Notes: generated by a model from the sequence alone, not told the origin. A stretch of 64,000 nucleotides of DNA from Allolobophora icterica (GCA_963556255.1 OY744614.1:40958078-41022077), one strand, 5' to 3'; positions 20,831 to 55,779 are shown, counted from the first letter of the stretch. Numbers and translations are program-made.

Positions 20831-23800
20831 GTGAGTTTTTTGTTGTCTTTTGCTGGCGAACATTTACAATCGGGGTGCTTATGTACTGTCTGGGTGGGTG
20901 TGTTTGCATCGGTTAGGTCGGTTAGGGTCAGGGTAAGCGTCTTGAGGGTCGGTTAGGGCTTAGGGTTAGGGTCAGTGTAACCTATGTATTTGTGCGACTA
21001 AAAATGTTATACCTGCGAGTGGAATCTGGATTTAAAATTCAGGGCTTTTGTTAGGCACCCCGACTGTACATGTTTTCCCTTTTGCTTACACATAGTGTGC
21101 AGGATAATACAAAAGTGGAAATCAGCTTGTCTGTAGTTACACTGCTTGCCAGGAATTATTTACCCATTTACCTCAATGAATCAGATGAATACTGATTAGG
21201 ATTTATTTGTTAGGCCTATAACTGTTTGAATGAGTGGAGAGTAGTCAAATGATGATTTTTGTGACTGAAGCTGCATTTCTGAGCCGCTTCTGCATCAAAA
21301 GAGTTCTTCGACAATGTACCGTGACATTAACCGGCTATCATGCTAGGCTGTAGGTGTGGTACCGGCCCGCTATTCCGGGGGTCCGCTATTCCAGGGGTCC
21401 GCTATTCCGGGGATCTGCCGCAATATACATACAACATACATACATGCATACATACATACATACATGCATACAAACATGCATACATACATACATACATGCA
21501 TACATAGGGGCCTACATGTATATATATTTACATACGTGCATACACACATGTATGCATGTATACATACATGCATGCATGCATGTTTGTATGTATACATACA
21601 TACACGCATACGTTCATACATGCATGCATGCATGGATGTATGTATGCATGTATGTATGTTTGCATGTTTGTATGCATGTATGTATGTATATATCCATGTA
21701 TGTATGTTGTATGTATGTATAATCCGGCGGATCCCCGGAATAGTGGACCGGAACCGTAGGTGTTGTCTGTACAGCTCCCTTGTAGTGGCATGGTCGCGTT
21801 ACGGCGCTCTAGAAATTGTCCGTGTTATTATTATTATTATTAACCAATTTTATTATGGTATATCAGACCTTTTCGATTACTTTGTCATTTGGCGCAACCA
21901 TCAGCAAAAATTGTTGCATTATAATTTTTGCTGACTGGATTTTGGTTGGCTGGTTTTTTGCTGGTTATTTTGGATTTGTTTTTGATAATGCTGTTGTCAG
22001 ATGTCGATGTTTGTGTTGATGGAAGAAGCAACGTCACAGTTAAAGATTTACAGAATGAGCTAATTATGGTTTCGAGTGAAAGTGGAGATTGCTTGCTATC
22101 AAACGTTCAGGTAAATACAATACAATACAACTGTATATGATACAATACAATACAACTGTATTTGATACAATACAATACAACTGTATTTGATACAATACAA
22201 TACAACTGTATTTGATATTGCCCTTCGTGCAAAGTTCAGAAGTGCATGCTCAACCGTGAGATAGAACGTCGATGGTGCTGAGCAGTTATGCTTGAAGGAC
22301 TTGCTCAAGATCCCTACACAGTGACCACCTCAGGGAGACTGGAACCTGTACTCCACGCATTACAGGACAAGTGCTCTAACCAGAGGACCACTCTGCCCCA
22401 AAATTTACCCTAAGGCTCTAACTATAAGCCTACCATAGTACCAACCCTAGCATTACTTGTCTAACCTTATTGGCCTAACCTTTGTTTTTGTTATGAACAT
22501 TAGTCTTTTTAAAGAAGAAGAGCAGTCCTTTAAGCCAGGGGTGGGCAACATACGGCACGCGGGCCGGGTCCGGCCCGCGGTGACCTTTGGACCGGCCCTT
22601 GACATGTCTTTTGACTAAGCATTGTACCTGGACCTTGGGAACCTTTTATCCGGCCCTACATGAATGTCTGGATTTCTCTACGTAGACCGACATTAGTAAT
22701 TTCAGTTCAACGACACTGTGTGATAGTATAGATCATTAGCGTCACCCTCCTCCCTTATCCAGACTTGGGACTGGCACTGCCAGAGTACGAGCAGTGGCAG
22801 AGTTAGATCGACATTAAAGCATCTGTTTCTCATTTATTAAGAATCCGGCCTCTAGTCTAGTCAACTAGTTTACTACTCGGGCATCAATGTAATTAATGAC
22901 TCTCTGCATGAAACAAGACCACAGAGTGGGCAGGTTAGCAACTTATATTTGTGAACAGTTCTTCTCAAAGATGCATAAACTAGCAAAATGCAAAAACAGC
23001 TGCAGACTTACAGACGACAATCTTTCCAATGAACTTTGAATTGCCACTTTGAACATTGAAGCAAACATTCCGGATTTGTGCCATGAAAAGAAGTGTCAGA
23101 GCTGACATTAGTAATTAAATATAGCACACCAAGCAAATGGATACATTGTACAGACTAACAGTTTTATATATTTTAGAAACTGAAGAAACTTAAAACATAC
23201 TTTGTTTTTTATTGTAGTGTAGGACTGTAGGTATTAGCATAATTATGTTTTAAAATTATCTTCATGTTTACTTTAAACTGTAAGTTTAACCGTAAATGTA
23301 CTTCCACAATACTTAGTTTGATAAAATTAGTATTGTCTCATTTTCTCGGGCAAATAAATCTTGAAAAATTAGCCCGCGATTGGCATACGACCTCTGAGCT
23401 GCCCTTAAAATCCTAGGGCGGCCCTCTGTTAAAAGAAGTTGCCCATGCCTGTTTTAAGCTAACCATGAGAGGCAACCACTGGTATTAAGTGTTATCAACT
23501 TCATTTTCTTAGCCTTTGCATATAAGGGTAGGCCTCTCCTGTACTGTCGGATCTTCCCACCACCTGTATGGTGAAATGTACTCATTGTACCTTGATTGGC
23601 TAGCGGCAAGTGGGGCATAAATCTCGCAAAAAATTATTTCTTCCCTGGTGAGGATAATAACATTGACAATTTGCTGTTACAAGAGTGCTTTAAAGTGTAG
23701 GTATTTGAACCCACGACCTATTGGTTGACAGTCAGCACACTTACCACAAAACCATCATGCACTCCTTAATACCTTACCTAAACTTGCATTCATTGATCCT

Positions 23801-26800
23801 ACCCCATCTCAACTGTAATGCTAATTCTAACCCATTAACCTTAACCAAAGTTTTGAACCCTTATAAATGCATACAATCCATGCTCTGATTTGGCTGGGTG
23901 CTCGATAGTGTAGTTGATGGCGGGCTGGACTGTCGGAGGTTCAAATCCCCACCAGGGCAGAAATTTGGTTCAAGACCTTACACTGTCAGTGGGAAGATAA
24001 GATGGTAAGGGAGAGGACCACTGGCCATCCGCCCTCATATGCTGAGGCTAGGAAAATGAAGTTGCTGACACTTCATACCCATGGCTGCCTCAAGGCTAGC
24101 TTAAGGGACTGCTCTCCTTTTTCTTAATGCATTAGTTTTTTATGTTTGTAGATAAGCCTGTCTTTTTGTGTTCATTTGTAGTCTAATGGCATCTCAGTCG
24201 TTACATATGGAGGCAGCATAATATCAGAAGGTCTTGTGCATAGCAATGCTATCTTGAGAGCTCAACAAAATGGTGTAAGTTCTAAGTGAGTTTGAGTGGA
24301 TAAGGAACATGACAAAAATAGGGAATAAACTTAGCGTATAGCTAGCCAGCCAAGCCAGTAGCAGGAGCAAGTGGTGTAGTGCTCACCGTATTTTATCATT
24401 TCTTATTCTGGAATATTACGTTGCACTGGCGACAGTCCTGAAAGAAATTTGTAATTTGATGAAGCAATAAATATGGTCTGAGTTATATTTCATCATCATC
24501 ATTATCATCATCATCATCATCGTCATCGTCATCGTCATCAGTTTTTGGTGATCATCTCTTCAAATAAAATGATCTCCATTCTCCTTTGTCAAGTCCATTG
24601 CTCCTTGTGAGTGTTGTATTTAGCATCCCAGATTACCAGGTAGTGTTTTTTGCCGGTGCTGTGAATAGAGGAATCTAGTTGTCAAACTGAGGTTAGTCTG
24701 AAGTAGCATCACGATTTGTGCTGACAGTTAGTGACAGGGCATATTTTAACTGTAAAAAAAAGGTCATCAATTTTGAATTTTTTTTAGAAAAAGTCTAAAC
24801 GTTGTAAGTTTGTGAAGATTAATTCCTTAAAAAAAGTTCTTCGACCAGATCATGGCCGGCTTTCTCCGACCCACCTCTGAGAGACGAGTTCCAAAGAAAG
24901 ATCATGAACTAGACCCATGGCTGATTTTGTCCCAGTAGTCAAAATTCCTTAAAATATGCACTGGTTAGTGAAATAAAAACTGGTGATTGGCCATCTACCT
25001 AAAAATGACCTTCATGCGGCTAGATATGTATCCTTTGATTTGGCATGCTATTGTTAGCACAAGAAATGAAGGAGCAAATGAGGTCACTTATCTGATGATG
25101 GATTGCTGAAATATAATGACGGTTTTAATAAGAACTCTAGAATCTTGATTGTTGGTATGTCAATCTGTTTGTTTGTGCAGGGTATCATCCTAAACAAAAT
25201 CTTATGTCAGCAACTTGATGTTTCGACCGACAGTGGCGTTATTGACGTTAAGTCGCTGTATGCGGTCGAATCAAAATTTTCGACAAACACTGGACGCATT
25301 CACATTGGAAATGCACACAGGAACATTGAGGTTGATGTGAAAAGTCAAGGTGAATTAATTGTTGGTAAGTATCTATCTTAGAAGCTGGAATGTTGTGGCA
25401 ATGACTACTCAGTCATGAGAAGAGCAATGGATTGTATTATTTCATAGATGTAGCACTTTGTCAAGATATCAGTGCAGAAGTGCTCAGAATATGGCTCAGG
25501 GAAGGAAGACGGTGTATAGTTAAGTGTTTATCTTAATGTATTAGTAATGAAAGTGTTGCTTTGGCTCCCTTTCTGTGGAAAAATATCAGTTTGGCTGTTG
25601 ATGCAAATAGGTTAGGTGTCACTGATTCACTTTTGAGAGTTCCTAAAATGTGCTTTATAAAACTCCAGATACATTGGTCCATGATATTAAAGAATGTGAT
25701 GTATTTAGAACATTTGTAGTGTATTTAGTAGTATTTAGTTGTATTAATTAATAACTTGGAATTTTTAAATCTTCTTATAATAATAATAATAATTACAATA
25801 TATATTGGACATTATCTGAGCCTTTACATTTATTTTTATTTTTTTGTACAAATATCTGCTGGGTCTTTAATCTGTGGTGTGTGGATCTGACCTGTGTAGC
25901 AATTTACAAATATTTGGATTATATAATTATAGTGCCAACTTAATATCAATTAATCTGATAATTCACACAGGTTTTGTGTTTTAAACAGAACATAGGATCA
26001 GATATCGGAACCGACGATGTTCATTTCTGTTTGAAGACCACGATCCAGTTTCAAACACTTGTGTCTTAGGTTTTTATTATGATGCAAATGGGTGCACAGA
26101 AGACACAGTAGGTAATTAGTAACTTCTATTGTGTCGGTGTGTCTAATGCACAAGGCATCAACCAGTGGCGCACCAAAACCAATCCGAAATCCAGTCATGA
26201 AGGTAAGTTAATAATGACACGTGTGTAGCATTGGATTCCAAACTTGTGCAGTTGAGCAGTTGATTAGTGGCGATTAATGGAAATGGCACTTTGCATTGTA
26301 GATTCCCTTGATGGAAATCTTTCTGCCTCGATAAACACAGGAGACGTTGAACTGTTTATTAGCAGGAGCGAGGGCGTCGACATTCAAGTACAGTCAGGTG
26401 AGTTGGATCTGTTTAATTCACTCAGCATAACACAAGCAATTTTGACAGAGATCGTCATCATCAGTTCCTGATGCCAGAATTTTAGAATTTATAATCAAAG
26501 CAGACCATCTTGAATACAGTGATGTATGTAAAGGCTATGATGACGACGATGAGGCCTGTGAATAAGCTGGTTCCCTTGACTTTGCTTTTTTTGAGCGTTG
26601 CAGAAATTTTGAGATTCCGAGGCCATCCAGTCGCTATATAAAAACGTGTGCATTGACATTTTAAAGTCGGACCTGAATTTAATCAAGGCCTAATCACATT
26701 AAATCTTATTATACTCTGATCATATCTAACCTAATAAAGTCTATTGTAATACCTAATCTACTTCTATAATGATGATAATGATGATGATGATGATTGATGA

Positions 26801-26922
26801 TGACGAGTTCTCTTAGAGAACTCCTCTACCTAAATTCAGGTACATTGACTATGCCACCCGGGAATGACATAAGTGAGGTGGTTTCCCGTTCCCTTCCTCT
26901 CACACACAATAATTGTGGGTGA

Positions 26923-26975
<53 letters not shown>

Positions 26976-28626
26976 GGAGGGAGGGAGGGAGGGAGGGAGA
27001 GTGAGTGAGGGAGGGAGTGAGAGTGAGAGAGTGAGTGAGTGAGAGTGAGTGAGTGAGTGAGAGTGCTTGAGTGTGAGGGTTAGTGCGTGAGAGAGTGCGT
27101 GTGAGGGTGGGTGTGAGGGTGAGAAAGTGTTTGAGTGTGAGGGTAAGTGTGTGAGGGTGTTTCAGTGTGAGGGTGAATTTGTGTGAGAGTGTTTGAGTGT
27201 GAAGTGAGTATGTGTGAGAATGTTTGAGTGTAAGGGTGAGTGTGTGAGAGAGTGTTTGAGTGTAAGGGTGAGTGTGTTCGAGTGCCATTGTAAAGGCTAT
27301 GATGACGACGATGAGGCCTGTGAATAAGCTGGTTCCCTTGACTTTGCTTTTTTTGAGCGTTGCAGAAATGTTGAGATTCCGATTATTGAGTGCAGTGCCT
27401 AACAACCTGCACCACGAACTCCTCAGCTTTTCTTTGTCTCTTATCCGCAAACACTTGAAGACAATTTTGTCGATCGTGGTTTCATTGTATTTGGTCGGGA
27501 GCGCCTCTGATAAGTCTCTCTTGAAGTGGTGCTATATAAATTTGCATTTACAATTGCAGTTTTGCCTACATTCATCATAACGTTTTTGTTTTATGTGAAT
27601 GCATAGACTTTGTATACGTTTTACTGAACTCTGTGGCATTCTGACCAACATTTACCATGTAGGAGACATTGCCCTGAAGCTCTCGACATCATTAGATGCC
27701 CACCTCGATCTGAAAGGAAGTTCTGTTGCTATCGATGATCAGATTCAGCTGTCGGACACAAAACAGAGTTCAGTCGATGGCATTGTCAGCATCTCAGGTA
27801 AGTTAGATTACTAATTAGCAGCTCGATGGTTGTGAGCCATGCAGGACTATTGCACATGCTGTAAATTTAAGCAAGTCTTTTGGACATTTCTGTTGTACCT
27901 CTTGAGAGCCTACAGAGCCTAACCTGTGCTTGTAAATAGGATCATCGTCGTCTTCATCATCATTGTCGTCATCATCATAATCATCATCATTGTCATCTAT
28001 TCTATGGTATGCCCTTCCTTAACCGTGTTGCCCAGCAGTCTCTAAGTACGACTAAATATGACGTGTTGAAAAGTGAATTATGCCATTTGTGAACGAGGCA
28101 GTATCTTCCTGACATCATCCCATTGCCCTTTCAGTACCCATTTTCCATCTCCATCCCTTCCACTGGGAGTTTCAGCCACCATAATGAACATCTACAGTAC
28201 TGTTAAAATATAGCGCTTGAAAACTGTTTGGTTTGATCATGGTTTTGCGTTGCGAGGTAAGGAGCGCCGCTGAAGAATTTAACTGAGGTGGTGCTATATA
28301 AATCCCTGACAGCTGGAATTAAAATATGTGGCCTGGTATTTTTCTCATTATGCCTAGACCCCTCAAGTAGTTTGCCTCAGCTTGAACCTCTCTACTTTCT
28401 ATTCCATTGGGCCAGTGAAGTTTTGAGGCATTGTGTTATTTGTCGAACTATGTTTCTATCATTAGATTTATACTTGTATCTTTCAGGAAATTTGCTACAA
28501 GGGAAATTTTCTGGTGATCCACCGAGAATCCGAGCCCACACAAATGAAGGTTCGGTGATTGTGCAAATTCAGAGCTGGGTGGACTCGTTGAAACTTGCCA
28601 TCTCGGATGAGCAAAACACTGCATAG
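20419..28626 (+). CDS. FAM185A: FAM185A orthologue, complete seven-exon gene
   Basis: Coding exons: 20,419-20,830; 22,001-22,110; 24,182-24,274; 25,181-25,364; 26,302-26,397; 27,663-27,797; 28,487-28,626. All have GT-AG borders with agreeing phases (1,1,0,1,1,1). The spliced frame is 1,170 nt, 389 aa, close to vertebrate FAM185A. Residues 1-40 are basic with few acidic residues, resembling a mitochondrial presequence. The rest is the repetitive beta-strand DUF4097/adhesin-like region: VDGRSNVTVKDLQNELIMV, STDSGVIDVKSL, SINTGDVELFISRSEG, and a terminal EGSVIVQIQSWVDSLKL matching the family C-terminus. The molecular function of FAM185A is not established. The start is the first ATG of an open 5' exon. 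It converges on the ABCG gene, with stop codons only about 520 bp apart. A decayed copy of its last exon is at 54.4-54.6 kb. Confidence 0.92.
21360..21755. mobile_element. Foldback/palindromic element in FAM185A intron 1
   Basis: The left arm has repeated GGTCCGCTATTCCGGGG and CTGCCGCAATATACATAC. The right arm mirrors it with GTATAATCCGGCGGATCCCC and GGAATAGTGGACCGG. The core is (CATA)n on the left and (TGTA)n on the right, so the whole segment can form one long hairpin. The short open frames here are artefacts. Confidence 0.8.
22001..22110 (+). CDS. FAM185A: FAM185A exon 2
   Basis: Acceptor CTGTTGTCAG, donor GTAAAT. Encodes VDVCVDGRSNVTVKDL and LIMVSSESGDCLL. Confidence 0.9.
22115..22215. 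repeat. Tandem repeat, about 28 bp (ATACAATACAACTGTATTTG)
   Basis: Three to four copies directly after the exon 2 donor of FAM185A. Confidence 0.9.
22220..22395 (-). mobile_element. tRNA-derived SINE, FAM185A intron 2
   Basis: On the minus strand it reads GGGGCAGAGTGGTCCTCTGG (A-box region), then a GGTTCCAGTCTCC B-box-like block. The CTTGAGCAAGTCCTTCAAGC body is shared with the SINEs at 30.7, 56.9 and 57.6 kb. Confidence 0.7.
22536..23451 (+). mobile_element. Charlie-like hAT element, decayed, 916 bp
   Basis: Ends CAGGGGTGGGCAACATACGG and GTTGCCCATGCCTG form short inverted repeats. Flanks CTTTAAGC (22,528-22,535) and TTTTAAGC (23,452-23,459) are an 8-bp duplication with one change. At about 22,945-23,110 a plus-strand frame keeps CEQFFSKMHKLAKCKN and CRLTDDNLSNEL, the hATC dimerisation region of Charlie/SPIN-type transposases, then hits stops. 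The catalytic part is absent. Confidence 0.82.
23690..23765 (-). mobile_element. tRNA-derived SINE fragment
   Basis: TTTGAACCCACGACCTATTGG and CACTTACCACAAAACCATCA read on the minus strand as B-box- and A-box-like blocks. Confidence 0.5.
23885..24125 (+). mobile_element. tRNA-derived SINE
   Basis: GTGCTCGATAGTGTAGTTGA followed by GGAGGTTCAAATCCCC gives A- and B-box-like elements at tRNA spacing. The body (CAGGGCAGAAATTTGG, CATGGCTGCCTCAAGGC) is shared with 10.3-10.6 kb. Confidence 0.65.
24182..24274 (+). CDS. FAM185A: FAM185A exon 3
   Basis: Acceptor TTCATTTGTAG, donor GTAAGT. 31 codons, phase 0, with SVVTYGGSIISEGLVHSNA. Confidence 0.88.
24490..24545. repeat. (CAT)n microsatellite
   Basis: Short CATCAT/CGTCAT tract in FAM185A intron 3. 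Confidence 0.85.
25181..25364 (+). CDS. FAM185A: FAM185A exon 4
   Basis: Acceptor TTTGTGCAG, donor GTAAGT. Encodes two STDSGVIDVKSL/STNTGRIHIGNA-type beta repeats. Confidence 0.92.
26302..26397 (+). CDS. FAM185A: FAM185A exon 5
   Basis: Acceptor TTGCATTGTAG, donor GTGAGT. Encodes GNLSASINTGDVELFISRSE. Confidence 0.9.
26527..27385. repeat. Direct duplication of about 761 bp (partial second copy) in FAM185A intron 5
   Basis: GTAAAGGCTATGATGACGAC starts at 26,527 and again at 27,288. The next about 90 bp are almost identical (LINE-type tail with GTGAATAAGCTGGTTCCC). The segment between carries a CGCTATATAAAAACGTG block, (GAT)n, (GA)n and (GTGAGTGAGT)n tracts. The same block series recurs at 31,328-32,205. 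Confidence 0.75.
27663..27797 (+). CDS. FAM185A: FAM185A exon 6
   Basis: Acceptor TACCATGTAG, donor GTAAGT. Encodes GDIALKLSTSLDAHLDLKG. Confidence 0.9.
28487..28626 (+). CDS. FAM185A: FAM185A exon 7 (terminal)
   Basis: Acceptor ATCTTTCAG, stop TAG at 28,624-28,626. Encodes the conserved GSVIVQIQSWVDSLKL end. Confidence 0.93.
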
Positions 28627-29147
28627 TCGGTCAGATGAAGAATTGCACACACAAGGTTCCAACATAAAATTTGCTACTTTAATGAACTTTAATAACAGAA
28701 GTAAATTTCTCTAGTGAAATTTGCATATGTGTCTCAAACGCTGGGAAGATGCTTTCTTCCCTTCTCACCTTATTAAATTATTTTACCTACTATGCCGTTT
28801 CATTTTATGAACCATTTTTATAAGCTAATAAGATAATGGTTTTATTATTGCTATTATTGATTTTTTGGAGAGTAAATAAGCAAGTGAAGACAGATGAATA
28901 GCTCTGCCAGTATGCCCTCATGGGCAGGACCCATATTCCCATACGGGACCTGTATAAAGCCCACACGATTCGTGCCTAATGTTCATGGGCATGCTGGTAT
29001 ATGGAGCAAAACGAAAACAATCCTATTGGAATTACATAGACCACTCGTGTTCCATTCAACCTAAACTTTTGGGGGACAAGTCCTCCGTTTCCCCAAGGAA
29101 CGACGCAGCCCCTGAATTGGTCATCTTTGATTTGTGCATCGGTTTCA

Positions 29148-51787
<22,640 letters not shown>

Positions 51788-51814
51788 GAACTCGTAATAC
51801 TATGACGCAACTTG

Positions 51815-51850
51815 TATAGTATTGTATTGTATTGTATTGTATTGTATTTA
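51815..51850. repeat. (GTATT)n microsatellite
   Basis: Seven TATTG-type units upstream of ABCG gene 1. Confidence 0.85.
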
Positions 51851-51889
51851 ATGATAAGGAGTCTGAGATGAGCCAAAGAAACTGTGCGG

Positions 51890-52665
51890 AAAAACCAAGC
51901 CCCTCTATCCTTCTGAGCAGACCCTGACAGCATACCCCTAGACTAGACTGCAAAACCGCATTCACAATAGCCACTTCTATAGTCCACGCAAAATTAGATT
52001 ACTGCAATGCACTCTTTTTAAACATATACACCACCCAAATAAACCGCCTCCAAGCCATTCAAAATGCACTCGCCCGTGCTGTGACTAAAACCCCCAGCAC
52101 CACCACACCACTCCCGTCCTCAAATCTTTCCACTGGCTTAAAATACTCGAACGAATAGAATATAAAGTCATATCACTCACCTACAAAACACTCCAATCCT
52201 CCCAGCCTTCCTATCTCCGACAGCTGTTCACGGTCCAACCACTCCGCTCAACCCGCTCCTCTTCTGCTCTAACATTGCTCCGCCCTTCCGTCATTTCATC
52301 ACTAAAATTTGCGAATCGCTCCATAGCCATAGCTGTCCCACCCCTCCGGAACAAACTCCCACCAGTACTGCGAAAATTTGTAGATCCATCCTACGAATTC
52401 ACCAAAACCTCACCACTTGCAATATCTCCACAGGTCTTTCACTCAAAACTGAAAACACTGCTCTTTTACAAATCCTATCCCGATTCCTCCTCCTCTCCCT
52501 ACCTCCCTCGCCGTTTAAACCCTAAACACCACCCACCTTAGCCGTCTTACTGTCTACCTGACTGACTCTTTTGGATCTTGACTAAGCGCCTGTGAATAAG
52601 CTGGTTCCCGCGATTTGGCTTTTTGGGGCGCTGTAGAAGTCTCGAGATTACGATTACGATTACCT
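51890..52665 (+). pseudogene. L2/CR1-like LINE reverse transcriptase C-terminus and tail
   Basis: Frames with LDYCNALFLNIYTTQINRLQ and AIQNALARAVTKTPS, then LKFANRSIAIAVPPLRNKLP and FHSKLKTLLFYKSYPDSSSS. These are the usual C-terminal landmarks of L2/CR1-type RT proteins. Frame breaks occur near 52,130 and 52,260. The 3' end has GCGCCTGTGAATAAGCTGG and finishes GATTACGATTACGATTACC. Confidence 0.85.
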
Positions 52666-53800
52666 CACCATTTTAACCGAAAGGATGAAATCTAGAGGGT
52701 GCTATAATCGACCACCCTGTGGATGAGACATCTGAGAAACCCTTCGTCGTGCGACGTAGTATCAAGCTTATCGAGAGCTTCCATTGCAATAAGATACTCT
52801 TAAAGGAGTTCTTTGTTCAAACGGTGCAGTCTATTTGACAGTGGAGTTCAATTTATACGTCAGGTTTGTCCGGTCTACCCCAAATCTGGCATCACATCTG
52901 AAAACGGACTGAGGAGGACCTCCTATCCTTCGTCAGGTTGAAGGAGTGGACTAAGTCACGAAGAAGGAATTCGCGTCTGTTCAGTTGGTTCAACCAACTT
53001 GGACCTCCCCTTGGTTTCTCTGGACAACCCTTTTGACACGACGCAGCGCAAATGAGCAAATGAGCAAGGGACAAATCCCGCGCAATGGATAATTACTATG
53101 CATTAGATTAAAGTACATCATACCCTACATTACATCCCATTGCACAAGAAGAACTTGTCGGCGTACAGAGTGTCCTCTGCAGGCTCGAAGCCACAGTCGT
53201 CGTTGCAGTGTAAGACACGCAGTTTTGGCTACCCCTTGAGTTTTAACTCTCAAAACAACCAGATTATTCGTCGAGAATTCAATCGTCTCTACCTTCGTTG
53301 AAAATGTCGTTCGCGGTCAAAACTGTGGCTTCCTCTCTTCCTGCCACACAGTGAATGTGCAACTGCATTGTGTGTGTGCTTAAATAGTCTTAAGTTTTGT
53401 TGGTTCTAGGCCTATACCCGATCATGTCCTCAGATTTATCAGACCGTGTACGAATGGTCTATATCGCGTGAGGCGCTTTATAAATGCCCATATACAATGC
53501 AATACAATACAATATGAACTCCGTGCATATATCTGAAACATGGCCTATGCACTTAGAGGTCTTATGACGCACCTGTCCTTGCTAATACTCTTTATATCCA
53601 ATTAAGGATCATAGGCCTATTAAGGACAAGCGACTCTACGCGGTTCATTGACTGTCCTCAGTCAGTTATATGTGTAGCTGACCAGTAACGCACCCATGCA
53701 GGCATCCTTGTATATTCGTCCCGAATATTCATAATATATAGACTAACGTGCAGAAAAGACACTTAACGTAAATGATATTCATATTCACACGAAGATATAC
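52666..53800. other. Intergenic, mostly unrecognised
   Basis: 52,880-53,090 may be another LINE 3' UTR relic (ACGACGCAGCGCAAATGAGC). 53,460-53,515 has a GAGGCGCTTTATAAATGCCC retroelement tail. Confidence 0.45.
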
Positions 53801-53809
53801 AGGCTGCCC

Positions 53810-53965
53810 TAGAGACAGAAAGAAAAATAGAGAAAAGAAGAGAACAGAAGAGAGAGAGACAGAGAGACAGAGAGAGACAGAGAAACAGAGAGACAGAGAC
53901 AGACAGAGAGAAACAGAGACAAAGACAGAGAAACAGATAAACAGAGAAACAGAGACAAAGAAAGA
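53810..53965. repeat. GA/ACAGAGAG-rich tract
   Basis: Purine-rich AGAGACAGAGA units next to a MITE. Confidence 0.85.
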
Positions 53966-53977
53966 GATTGCGATTTA

Positions 53978-54426
53978 GCAGTGGCGATTCTAGAGTTTTT
54001 GAACTGGGGAGGTTAAAGAAGTTCATTGTTTAACTCATAAGCTTTTCTTTTTACTGCTCACAATGAACTGAACCATTTATATTAATTTATGCATGTGTGT
54101 GTTCCAAAAGGATTCTGGTACACACTGTTCTGTATAAACATATACACAAATGCAGCATACAATATATTGTACACAAAGGCTGTACCCGGGCCTTGTTACA
54201 AACAAACATTATATTTAGCCGTGGCTGGGCTGGGAGTGCCCCTGAGTAGGTCTCTTGAAGAAGCGCTGTATAAATTTCCAAAATGATATGAATGAATGAA
54301 TGAATAAATGAAATGTATGGCTTATTAAATTTAAATTGGGGGGCTAAACTATGTATAGGGTGCTCAGAAAAACTAGGGTACTAACTTTCCAGCTAGGAGG
54401 GCTACAGCCCCTAGCCCCCACTGCGC
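53978..54426. mobile_element. hAT-type MITE (CAGTGGCGATTCTAGAG), at the duplication edge
   Basis: Homologous to 29,576-30,141 but without the nested MITE (single ATTGTACA near 54,165). It contains a GAAGAAGCGCTGTATAAATT retroelement-tail insertion near 54,260. Its right end (CCCCCACTG) adjoins the start of homology to FAM185A intron 6. Confidence 0.78.
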
Positions 54427-54499
54427 GAAAGTGAAGTTTTGAGGCATTACGTTATTTGTCGAATTGTATTGTATCATTAGATTTATATTTATATCTTTC

Positions 54500-54640
54500 A
54501 GGAAATTTGCTACAAGAGGGAACTGCTGATTCACCGAGAATCCGAGCCCAAAAAACGAGGGATCAGTGATTGTGCAAATCCAGAGCTGGGTAGACTCGTT
54601 GAAACTGGCCATCGAAGATGATCAAAACATTGCATAGTCA
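54500..54640 (+). pseudogene. Decayed copy of FAM185A exon 7
   Basis: Keeps the ATCTTTCAG acceptor, GAAATTTGCTACAAG and the CAGAGCTGGGTAGACTCGTT segment. Indels shift the frame after the first codons. No other FAM185A exon is nearby, so it is an orphan exon carried by the duplication. It shows where the duplication breakpoint fell (FAM185A intron 6). Confidence 0.9.
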
Positions 54641-55044
54641 GCTGAATTGATGTGCACTCAGTTCAAACATAAAATTTGCTACATTAATGAACTTTAATAA
54701 CAGAAGGAAATTTCTCGAGTGAAATTTGCCTATGTGTCTAAAATACTGGGGAGATACTTTCTTCCCTTCTCACCTTCCCATCTTATTAAATTATTTTACC
54801 TGCTATAGGGCCTACTGTTGCATTTATGAACCATTTTCATAAGCTAATAAAGTGCTCTATTATTATTATTGCTATTACTGCTATTATTGTCTTTCTTATT
54901 TTATTATTATTAATATTATCGTTGTCATTATTAATAAGCAGAGAGTAAATTAGTAAGTGAGGAATGATGAAAAGCTCTATCAGCGTGCCCTGTGGGATCC
55001 ATACAGGACCCATATTCCCATACTGAATACGTATAGTGCCCACA

Positions 55045-55679
55045 ATTCCCTGGTTCATTCCCACAACACACGTACTGCCGCAGACATGAGGCGTGTATAT
55101 GCCAGAACAAATACTCGGAAATTTACAATAATATGCAGGGGCCCCTTGTTTTGGAACCTCTTGCCCAAAAGGATCAAACTTCTTCCAGCCCTCAGTTTGT
55201 TCAAAAACCATCTCAGGAAATGGCTGCTCTCGGAGGGCATCTCAGTCTCCTCATTGTCAGATCTAGAACTTCCCTCTAGTGGCTAATGTTTGTTTATTTG
55301 TTTATTGGTCCTGACTAGCATGGCTCGGCATTAATAAAGCAAAGAAGTACTAACTATGACATTACCGTCGTTATTAATTACCGAACTAGGGGTGCTCTAC
55401 CTAGCGGGAATTCTTCCCTTCTGAGCATCCCATTGAGATCCTACTCTATGTACCTCGAAGACTACTTCTTGCATATTTCTTCTCTACTTGATTTATCATA
55501 TTATCATAAACAAACAGAGTTTTCCTTCTTAACCTGAATAGGAATTGATTTATTTAAGAATTACTATTATTTCTGTTTGTTATATTGAGATGATTGTTTA
55601 GAGTTTGTTGTTACAGGAAAAATATGTAATATCTGCAGTTTTTTGGACCAATAAACATGATGTTATGTTATGTTATGTT
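55045..55679 (+). mobile_element. LINE 3' fragment with 12-bp TSD
   Basis: Codes NTRTAADMRRVYARTNTRKF, then GPLFWNLLPKRIKLLPALS, the C-terminal end typical of L2/CR1/Rex-type RTs. The 3' end is AATAAACATGATGTTATG with (TTATG) repeats. Flanks ATAGTGCCCACA at 55,033-55,044 and 55,680-55,691 are identical. Copy A has the uninterrupted site near 28,960. Confidence 0.88.
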
Positions 55680-55779
55680 ATAGTGCCCACACAAGTCGTA
55701 TCTAATGTTCATGTGCATGCTGTTGGGAGAAAACGCAAAACAATCGTGTTGGAATTACATACACCACTCGTGTTCCACT

